A stretch of 15,235 nt of DNA from an uncultured Eubacteriales bacterium. GTDB lineage: Bacteria; Bacillota; Clostridia; Peptostreptococcales; Anaerovoracaceae. Below are positions 6,966-12,756 of the stretch, piece after piece. A program made the translations under genes and the position numbers. The number at the start of each line of letters is the position of its first letter. The stretch's first letter is position 1. The stretch is taken from contig URWB01000049.1 of NCBI GenBank assembly GCA_900551415.1, positions 1-15,235 of the forward strand, in the 5' to 3' direction. The notes below the pieces were generated by a model. It did no database searches. It was not told the DNA's origin and saw only the letters and a list, made by a program, of their open reading frames with translations.

Positions 6966-7627
6966 AGCATTATGACGACATCCTGCATCTGCCGCATCCA
7001 GTTTCCAAAAAACACAGACAAATGCCGATCGCTGATCGTGCGGCACAGTTTATGCCCTTTGCCGCGCTGACCGGATACGAGGCAGCGCTGGCAGAAACAG
7101 CCCGCCTCACCAGTCCGCGCATCGAACCGGACGATACGCAGCGTGAACTGCTGAACCGGCAGCTCTGTTTCCTGCAAAGCCTTGCCGCAGAGGCAGACAG
7201 CGCAGGCGCATATCCCGAAAGCCGGGTATCCTGCGTTGTTTCGGATTCCGACATGCAGGCTGCCTCTGCGAAAGTACCGCCCAACGCGCAAGGAGCTTTC
7301 GCCTTCTCAAAAAACACACGCACCGCCTCGAGCCGCGTCTCCGAACCCGCGCGTTCCCCACAGGAGGAAAAGTTTAGCATCACCGTCACTTACTTCTGCC
7401 CGGACACAAAAAAAGAAGGCGGCGTTTACCACACCGTCTCCGGTCAGTTTCTGAAAGTGGATGTAACAGCACAACAACTCTATCTGCAAATCGACGATAT
7501 GTTACAATCCGTTTTGCCATACGAGCAGGCAGATTCCAAAGTTCCTGCACGTCTGGTCATTCCGCTGGCAGATATTCTCCGCATCAACAGCGACTGTTTC
7601 GCCGCATTGCAGTCGTCGTTCACATAA
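6962..7627 (+). CDS. YolD-like family protein, partner of the SOS polymerase
   Basis: Small cytoplasmic protein that in Bacillota is commonly encoded right after a UvrX/UmuC-like polymerase and is thought to act as its accessory, in the place UmuD holds elsewhere. The N-terminus (YDDILHLPHPVSKKH, then MPIADRAAQFMPFAALTGYE and ETARLTSPRIEPDD) is diagnostic. The C-terminal half from residue 138 (ITVTYFCPDTKKEGG and on to IPLADILRIN) is the small barrel-like part of the family. Between them, at about residues 74-136, is a polar, low-complexity insertion, which explains 221 residues against the usual 110-150. Its ATG overlaps the polymerase stop by four bases and has its own GGAGGG (6948-6953), so translation is coupled. 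It shares the LexA-controlled promoter. No clear terminator follows. Confidence 0.88.
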   Translation: MKHYDDILHLPHPVSKKHRQMPIADRAAQFMPFAALTGYEAALAETARLTSPRIEPDDTQRELLNRQLCFLQSLAAEADSAGAYPESRVSCVVSDSDMQAASAKVPPNAQGAFAFSKNTRTASSRVSEPARSPQEEKFSITVTYFCPDTKKEGGVYHTVSGQFLKVDVTAQQLYLQIDDMLQSVLPYEQADSKVPARLVIPLADILRINSDCFAALQSSFT

Positions 7628-7693
7628 ACCGCGACTTGCAGTATCTCGGCAATGTTTTGATACGATCCCGGCACTGCCGATCATCCATCGTGA

Positions 7694-8788
7694 TCAGAGC
7701 TGCACGTTTTCTGTTTTTACAAACTGTAAAAAGCTCCGCTCTGCCGCGCTCAGCACGTGCATGTCCCGGTACACAATGCCGAGCGGTCTTACAATCGTCG
7801 GCAGCAGCGGAACCTTACGCACCGGCTCACTGCTGCCGCGCAGCACAAGCTCCGAAAGCATCGTCACGCCCATGCCGCCTGCCACCATGCCCAGGATCAC
7901 GGGATCATCCGCGCTGGCAGGCAGCAGCTTTGGACATACCTGATACTGTGCGAAGGCCTCATGCACTTCCACATCTTCGCCGTAGGACGGCATGATGAAT
8001 GGATACTTCTCAAAATCCGCGATTTCAAATTTCCGCGCAGCAGCTGCGGCTTCTGAGAACGCTGACCTCGCAGCATTTTGATCTTCCGCGTTTTTTCCCG
8101 CCTGCGCGGCGCTCGATGCTTCCGTCTGCTGATTCAACCGCACAGCGCGCGGTTCTTCCCTGTGCTGCTTCGTCCGAGCGCCTTCCTGCAAAACCGCGCT
8201 TTTTTTCGCCGCCGGAATCGCATCCTCCTGCTCACCGGACAGCGGAGGCAGTGTGATGGCTTGCAGCGATTCCTCCGTCGATGGCAGCACAGCATAGAAC
8301 GGATCATCCGCAAGGTGCAAAAAATGATATGGCTGTGTCTGATCCTCACACGCAAAGATCAAATGCAGTCTGTCCTCTTTCATCGCGCGATACAGCTCCT
8401 GCCTGCTGAGAACCTCCAGTTCCACCCGAATCTGTGGATACGCTTTGCCGAAAGCACGCAGCATCGCCGGCATCCAGTTTTTTGCAATGCTCGCGTAAGC
8501 CCCAAGCCGCAACGTTGTTTCCGTCTCGTTCCGCAAAAGCGCTGCCTCGCGCTCCAGCGTCTCAAAGCTTTCGACATAGCCACGCAGATACGGCAGCAGG
8601 CGCTTGCCGTTCTCGCTGAGGGCGATTCCGCGGTTTGTCCTCTCAACCAGCTGCACTCCAAGCTCCGCTTCTAATCTGCGCAGCAGATGGGAAAGTCCTG
8701 ACGGTGTATAGCCGTTTTGTCCGGCAATCCCCATCATACTACCGCTTTCCACCGCTTCCAGCAAGATCTCCACCTTCTTCGCATCCAT
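7694..8788 (-). CDS. LysR-type transcriptional regulator with an insertion in the effector domain
   Basis: DNA-binding regulator. Winged helix-turn-helix at residues 4-62 (IAGQNGYTPSGLSHLLRRLE, then LGVQLVERT and LSENGKRLLPYL), a linker helix to about 90, and a periplasmic-binding-protein-like effector domain (93-364, with LRLGAYASIA, YPFIMPSYGEDVEV and VAGGMGVTMLSELV). At about residues 181-251 the effector domain is broken by a stretch rich in Ala, Gln, Glu and Ser. Without it the length is near the family's usual 290-310. The ATG at 8788 follows an AAGAGG-type ribosome site. Divergent from the DUF554 gene, the usual layout for a regulator and its target, with LysR-box-like dyads between. 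LysR-type CidR controls cid/lrg genes elsewhere, and lrgAB lie 1 kb away, but this link is inference. Effector unknown. Confidence 0.92.
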   Translation of the reverse strand: MDAKKVEILLEAVESGSMMGIAGQNGYTPSGLSHLLRRLEAELGVQLVERTNRGIALSENGKRLLPYLRGYVESFETLEREAALLRNETETTLRLGAYASIAKNWMPAMLRAFGKAYPQIRVELEVLSRQELYRAMKEDRLHLIFACEDQTQPYHFLHLADDPFYAVLPSTEESLQAITLPPLSGEQEDAIPAAKKSAVLQEGARTKQHREEPRAVRLNQQTEASSAAQAGKNAEDQNAARSAFSEAAAAARKFEIADFEKYPFIMPSYGEDVEVHEAFAQYQVCPKLLPASADDPVILGMVAGGMGVTMLSELVLRGSSEPVRKVPLLPTIVRPLGIVYRDMHVLSAAERSFLQFVKTENVQL

Positions 8789-8859
8789 CTTTCTTACCTC
8801 TTCTCACAGTATCGTCTCTCGTATCGCATGCTTTCACACTTCTACCATCGTCTTTTCGT

Positions 8860-8888
8860 TTCATAAGCATGCCTGTCTTTCACGTCAA
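8860..8888 (-). promoter_or_regulatory. Promoter of the LysR-type regulator gene
   Basis: Minus strand: -35 TTGACG (8883-8888), a 17-bp spacer and -10 TATGAA (8860-8865). The -10 abuts one arm of the GCATGCTT/AAGCATGC inverted repeat, which could serve autoregulation. Confidence 0.6.
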
Positions 8889-8941
8889 GGTCTCACGACC
8901 TGCTGTGAATTTTTTTCATATCCATATGATAAACTATCGCT

Positions 8942-8954
8942 TTGCAAACTGCAA
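8942..8954. promoter_or_regulatory. LysR-box-like dyad (T-N11-A)
   Basis: TTGCAAACTGCAA is a perfect dyad with five-base arms and a three-base centre, and has the T-N11-A form of LysR-type binding sites. It overlaps the predicted -35 of the DUF554 gene. Confidence 0.5.
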
Positions 8955-8969
8955 GGAAAAGTGTAGACT
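8942..8969 (+). promoter_or_regulatory. Promoter of the DUF554 gene
   Basis: -35 TTGCAA (8942-8947), a 16-bp spacer and -10 TAGACT (8964-8969), giving a leader of about 125 nt. It is bracketed by the 9-bp inverted repeat ATGATAAAC (8926-8934) / GTTTATCAT (8972-8980). Confidence 0.5.
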
Positions 8970-9102
8970 ATGTTTATCATTTTTCAGAAAATTCGTGGAT
9001 CTAAACAACGAATTACAAAAAACATCGTCAAACAAGCGCGGAAACGCAGAAACAAAGAAACGTATCAGCGCACAAAACAGAAGGGAAAGGAAGGAATCCG
9101 CA

Positions 9103-9783
9103 ATGATCGGCACTTTATTCAATACCTGTATGATCCTCGTCGGCAGCATCGTCGGCAGCTTACTCAAAAAAGGACTTAAGGAAACGCAGCAACGCATCCT
9201 CTTCGATGCCATGGGGCTGTCCGCGTTAGGCATCGGCATCAATTCCATTGTCAACCACATGCCGGACAGTCAATATCCTGTGCTATTCATCGTCAGCCTT
9301 GCTGTCGGCAGCATCATCGGCACCGGTTTGGACATCGACGCTAAATTTCAGCATATCGTCGATGCCCGCGGCGGCAGCGGCCTCGGCCAGGGACTTTCGA
9401 CCGCAATCCTGCTGTTCTGTATCGGCACCCTTTCGATTTTAGGTCCGATGCAAAGCGCCCTCTATGGCGATGAAACCTTCCTCTTTACAAATGGCACGCT
9501 CGATCTGGTAACCTCCATGGTACTTGCCTCTACCTATGGCATCGGCATCGCCTTTGCCGCCGGAGTGCTCTTTCTCTGGCAGGGTGGTATTTACCTCGGC
9601 GCGAGCTTTTTGACGGAATTCATCTCTGACACCTTTATGACAGAGCTTTCGATCGTCGGCGGCTTTCTGATCGCGGCTTCGGGCTTCTCCATCCTCAAGA
9701 TTAAGGATTTTAAGGCCATGAACCTGCTGCCGTCCTTGCTGGTTCCTGTGATCTTTTTCTTAGGTAAAGGTCTCATCGGCTGA
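9103..9783 (+). CDS. DUF554 family membrane protein (YdfK/YqgA-like)
   Basis: Integral membrane protein of unknown function, 226 residues, normal for the family. It shows the family's opening (MIGTLFNTCMILVGSIVGSL, then a short polar loop with KKGLKETQQRIL), glycine-rich membrane segments (LSALGIGINSI, VSLAVGSIIGTGLDID, STAILLFCIGTLSILGPMQSAL) and the ending with LSIVGGFLIAASGFSIL and LLPSLLVPVIFFLGKGLIG. The start at ATG 9103 has GGAAAGGAAGG (9084-9094) ahead of it and begins the conserved domain. The frame is open far upstream, but that part crosses the promoter and is not conserved-looking. Its stop is 3 bp from the stop of lrgB on the other strand. Some family members are suspected transporters, but nothing here decides that. 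Confidence 0.92.
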   Translation: MIGTLFNTCMILVGSIVGSLLKKGLKETQQRILFDAMGLSALGIGINSIVNHMPDSQYPVLFIVSLAVGSIIGTGLDIDAKFQHIVDARGGSGLGQGLSTAILLFCIGTLSILGPMQSALYGDETFLFTNGTLDLVTSMVLASTYGIGIAFAAGVLFLWQGGIYLGASFLTEFISDTFMTELSIVGGFLIAASGFSILKIKDFKAMNLLPSLLVPVIFFLGKGLIG

Positions 9784-9786
9784 CTT

Positions 9787-10479
9787 CTACCAGAAGTATG
9801 AGAACACCAATGCGCCGGCAACCGTCAAAAGTCCCGCGACTGCAATCGAAAGGCTGGCCATCGCGCCCTCGATCTCGCCCATTTCCATTGCGCGCGCTGT
9901 ACCGATCGCGTGAGATGCGGTCCCCAGCGCGACGCCTTTGGCGATTGGTTCTTCGATGTGAAATAGTTTACAGAGGCCCTCACCGATGATGTTTCCCAGC
10001 ACACCGGTGATGACGATCGTCGCAACTGTGATCGTGACATAACCGCCGAGTTCCTCGGAAACACCCATGCCGATGGCCGTCGTAATAGATTTGGGCAAAA
10101 GCGTCACATAGGTCTCGTGATTCAATCCGAACACGATTGCCATGACCAAAATACAGCCGAGACTCATCAGTACACCGCTGATGATCCCGACCATGACCGC
10201 TTTCAGATTCTTTTTTAACAGTTCCAGCTGCTCGTACATCGGTATCGCCAGACAGACAGTAGCCGGTGTCAGGAGATAGCTCAGATACTTCGCTCCTTCA
10301 TAATAGGTATCGTAATCAATGCGGAAAAGCACCAACAGCACGATCGTTGCCGCGACGCTAAGCAGCAGCGGATTGAATAGCGCGGAATGATATTTTTTCT
10401 TTAATAAGGAGCCGGCCTCATAGGCCGCGATGCTGACCGCTACACCAAAAAATACAGATTGTTCCAAAAGGCTATGCAT
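9787..10479 (-). CDS. lrgB: LrgB/CidB family membrane protein
   Basis: Partner of the LrgA/CidA holin-like proteins. Together they affect murein hydrolase activity, cell lysis or, in some bacteria, organic acid (pyruvate) transport. 230 residues, the family's usual size, almost all membrane-spanning. Typical parts are FNPLLLSVAATIVLL, the LTPATVCLAIPMYEQ loop, LLPKSITTAIGMGVSEELGG and ALGTASHAIGTARAMEMGE. The start at ATG 10479 has AAGGAG about 10 nt ahead and opens the first membrane segment. A longer in-frame start would add 35 basic residues lying inside lrgA and is rejected. It overlaps the lrgA stop by 8 bp, so it is coupled to it. It is the last gene of the topB-uup-lrgA-lrgB unit. No terminator is seen before the opposing DUF554 gene. 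Confidence 0.93.
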   Translation of the reverse strand: MHSLLEQSVFFGVAVSIAAYEAGSLLKKKYHSALFNPLLLSVAATIVLLVLFRIDYDTYYEGAKYLSYLLTPATVCLAIPMYEQLELLKKNLKAVMVGIISGVLMSLGCILVMAIVFGLNHETYVTLLPKSITTAIGMGVSEELGGYVTITVATIVITGVLGNIIGEGLCKLFHIEEPIAKGVALGTASHAIGTARAMEMGEIEGAMASLSIAVAGLLTVAGALVFSYFW

Positions 10480-10909
10480 GTGCTTTGCGCTCCTTCCCCT
10501 CTGTTTTTTTCTCCGATATGACCGGAACTGCCCCCGGTACTGTTCGCGCCGCGCCTTCCTTTTTTTGTGCGCGGCGAATGACATGCTGCGTCGAGAGCCC
10601 GGCCGCCGCCATAACTGTCACGGTCGACAGGGCCGTGATCGCAACGATCGGTCCGCACATCGGTTTGAGCACTGGCCAGGATTCCAACAGGCCGACTGCC
10701 GCCGGAATGAACATCAGCGGCATGGTCTCCACCAAAAAATACGCCGTATCCTTGACCGCCGCCAGCGGGATCAGCCCGCTTGCCAATCCGACCAGCATCA
10801 GCACCAGGCCGTAAATGCTCGCCGAAATCGGCAGCGGCAGCAGATAATGCAGCACCTCACCGACAAAAGAAATAAGAATGATAATCATAAATTGCCTGAT
10901 ATACTTCAT
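10472..10909 (-). CDS. lrgA: LrgA/CidA family holin-like protein
   Basis: Small membrane protein with four predicted helices (about residues 7-25, 30-50, 61-80, 90-108). Family features are the LPLPISASIYGLVLML segment, the VKDTAYFLVETMPLMFIPAAVG stretch broken over two helices, and SWPVLKP. The C-terminal tail (about 110-145) is basic and longer than usual, and its DNA also holds the ribosome site of lrgB. The ATG at 10909 overlaps the uup stop as ATGA, with only a GAGG within the end of uup, so translation probably depends on ribosomes finishing uup. Acts in the cytoplasmic membrane with LrgB. The cid and lrg subgroups cannot be told apart from sequence alone. Confidence 0.9.
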   Translation of the reverse strand: MKYIRQFMIIILISFVGEVLHYLLPLPISASIYGLVLMLVGLASGLIPLAAVKDTAYFLVETMPLMFIPAAVGLLESWPVLKPMCGPIVAITALSTVTVMAAAGLSTQHVIRRAQKKEGAARTVPGAVPVISEKKTEGKERKAHA

Positions 10910-12756
10910 GTCTGTGCCTCGATTTTTTCTGCTAGATCATTCAAATAGACCCAGCGTTCCATTTTTTCGTCCAGGGACGCGGTGAGCCGCTCGCGCTCAG
11001 CGCTCAGCTCCTGCAGTCTGGTATAATTGCTGCCGGCCCGGTTGATTTGCGTTTCCACCTCGGCAATCGCATCTTCCAGCGCGGCGATATCCGCATCAAT
11101 CGTTTCAAATTCCCGCTGTTCTTTATAGGAAAATTTCAGTTTTTTCGGTCTGGCCGCGTCTGTCCTGCCTGTCTGCGGTGCAGCAGCGCCTGGCTGCTTT
11201 TCTGTTAGATCGGTCGTTTCTTTGCGGCCTGCTTTCCCTGCCGCTTTCTTTGCGGTCTTGTCTGCCGCCGATTCGGCGGCACGTCTTGCGGCCCAATCGC
11301 TGTAACCACCCGGATACTGCGCGATATGTCCGTCCCCTTCGTAAACGAAGGTTTTCTCCGCAATGCGGTCGATAAAATGACGGTCATGCGATACCGCGAT
11401 CACCGCGCCCGCGAACGTATCCAAATAGTCCTCCAGAATACATAGGGTGTCAATATCCAAATCGTTCGTCGGTTCGTCCAACAGCAACACGTTCGGCGCT
11501 CCCATGAGAATGCCCAAAAGATACAGCCGCCGCTGCTCGCCGCCCGAAAGCCGTTCCACCGGAATCGAATGCATGTGCGGCGGGAACAAAAAGCGTTCCA
11601 GCATCTGCGAGGCGCTGGCATAGCCGTCCTCTGTCTTGACATTGTGCGCAATGCTACAGATGTACTCGATGACACGAAGCGATTTGTCCATATGCTCGTT
11701 TTCTTGAGAAAAATAGCCGATTTTGACCGTTTCTCCGATTTCTACGCTGCCGCTGTCCGGCGTCAGTTCCCCGGTCAGAAGCTTGAGAAGCGTAGACTTC
11801 CCGGAGCCGTTTTCGCCGATGATACCGATGCGGTCGTCCCGCAGCACGTTGTAGGAAAAGTCCATGATCACCGGCACACCGTCAAAGGCTTTGGAAACAT
11901 GCGCAAGTTCGATGATCTTTTTTCCTAAGCGGGAAGAAACTGATTTCATCTCCAGTGATGTATTGTTGACGACAAGTTTGCTGTCCTCCAGCTGATGAAA
12001 GCGTTCTATGCGCCCCTTAGCCTTCGTCGTCCGGGCCTGCGCGCCGCGGCGCATCCACTCCAGCTCTCTGCGATACAAAGTCCGCCGCTTTCGTTCTGTG
12101 GCAAGCGCCATTTCCTCACGCGCTGCCCGGTTCTCCAGATATACTTCGTAGTTTCCCTCGTGGCGATACAGCTTGCCATCGGTCAGTTCCAGGATCACGT
12201 TGGTGACCCGATCCAAAAAATAGCGATCGTGCGTCACCATAAAAATCGCGCCGCGAAACTTTTTGAGATAGCCTTCCAGCCACTCGACGGTATCACTGTC
12301 GATATGGTTGGTAGGCTCGTCCAAGATGAGAATATCGCAGGGATTGGTGAAAATACCCGCCATGGCGACCCGTTTCCGCTCACCGCCGGACAAGGTGCCC
12401 ATCTGCCTTGTAAAATTCGAAATGCCAAGCTGGTTCAGCATGGATTTGCATTGGTAATCACCCTCTGCAGCTGTCTCCGGCGTCAGATAACTGACCGCCT
12501 GCTCCAATACGGTTTTGTCAGGATCATAAGCCGGGGCCTGCGGCAGATAGCCGATACGCACCCCGCCGGTCAGAACAATTCTGCCGCTGTCCGCTTCCTC
12601 AACGCCTGCCGTAATTCTCAGAAGTGTGGACTTGCCGGTGCCGTTCACGCCGATCAGACCGATCTTATCCCCTTCGTTGATGGCGTAGGAAAGCTTCGAC
12701 AGCAGCGGACTTGCAGTATAGGATTTGGAGATCTCGGTCGCGTTCAGTAAGATCAA
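10906..12756 (-). CDS. uup: ABC-F family ATPase, Uup-like
   Basis: Soluble twin-ATPase protein without membrane domains; ABC-F proteins act at the ribosome, and Uup has also been tied to DNA or replication-related structures. Cassette 1: Walker A GVNGTGKST (36-44), signature LSGGERKRV (122-130), Walker B with DEPTNHID (146-153). Linker with the Uup-like ELEWMRRGAQARTTKAKGR (231-249). Cassette 2: GENGSGKST (314-322), LSGGEQRRL (403-411), LLLDEPTNDLD (424-434). An Ala/Lys-rich spacer (490-538) leads to a C-terminal coiled coil (about 540-616), as in Uup. 616 residues is normal. The start codon is TTG, overlapping the topB stop (TTGA), with AGGAGG (12763-12768) 6 nt ahead; no better in-frame start exists. 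The antibiotic-resistance ABC-F type is less likely because of the Uup linker and C-terminal domain. Confidence 0.9.
   Translation of the reverse strand: MILLNATEISKSYTASPLLSKLSYAINEGDKIGLIGVNGTGKSTLLRITAGVEEADSGRIVLTGGVRIGYLPQAPAYDPDKTVLEQAVSYLTPETAAEGDYQCKSMLNQLGISNFTRQMGTLSGGERKRVAMAGIFTNPCDILILDEPTNHIDSDTVEWLEGYLKKFRGAIFMVTHDRYFLDRVTNVILELTDGKLYRHEGNYEVYLENRAAREEMALATERKRRTLYRRELEWMRRGAQARTTKAKGRIERFHQLEDSKLVVNNTSLEMKSVSSRLGKKIIELAHVSKAFDGVPVIMDFSYNVLRDDRIGIIGENGSGKSTLLKLLTGELTPDSGSVEIGETVKIGYFSQENEHMDKSLRVIEYICSIAHNVKTEDGYASASQMLERFLFPPHMHSIPVERLSGGEQRRLYLLGILMGAPNVLLLDEPTNDLDIDTLCILEDYLDTFAGAVIAVSHDRHFIDRIAEKTFVYEGDGHIAQYPGGYSDWAARRAAESAADKTAKKAAGKAGRKETTDLTEKQPGAAAPQTGRTDAARPKKLKFSYKEQREFETIDADIAALEDAIAEVETQINRAGSNYTRLQELSAERERLTASLDEKMERWVYLNDLAEKIEAQT

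Larger units (their letters stand above)
8789..9102. other. Divergent control region between the LysR-type and DUF554 genes
   Basis: This 314-bp gap contains a promoter in each direction (-35 boxes about 53 bp apart) and several dyads: GCATGCTT/AAGCATGC (8826-8833 and 8865-8872), AGGTC-TCAC-GACCT (8888-8901), CATAT-CC-ATATG (8917-8928), ATGATAAAC/GTTTATCAT (8926-8934 and 8972-8980) and TTGCA-AAC-TGCAA (8942-8954). From about 8981 to 9082 it is an A-rich leader with nothing recognised. Confidence 0.7.

Noticed and set aside
6432..7291. Overlapping minus-strand frames opposite the polymerase/YolD junction
   Set aside because: Cys/Arg-rich translations without motifs; produced by the codon use of the real plus-strand genes.
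7628..7693. Terminator between the YolD-like and LysR genes
   Set aside because: Short dyads exist (CGGCA/TGCCG, GATCA/TGATC), but no stable stem is followed by a T-run on either strand.
8136..8154. AACCGC/GCGGTT inverted repeat in the LysR insertion as a sign of a palindromic inserting element
   Set aside because: Only 6-bp arms in GC-rich DNA, and no matching sequence in the other insertions by eye, so too weak to claim.
8078..8674. Plus-strand 198-residue frame inside the LysR gene
   Set aside because: Antisense shadow. The minus strand has the helix-turn-helix and effector domain.
8635..9102. Upstream extension of the DUF554 frame
   Set aside because: It overlaps the divergent LysR gene and both promoters. 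The conserved domain starts exactly at ATG 9103, which has its own ribosome site.
11995..12750. Plus-strand 251-residue frame opposite uup
   Set aside because: Complement of the first ATPase cassette, with no independent evidence of coding.
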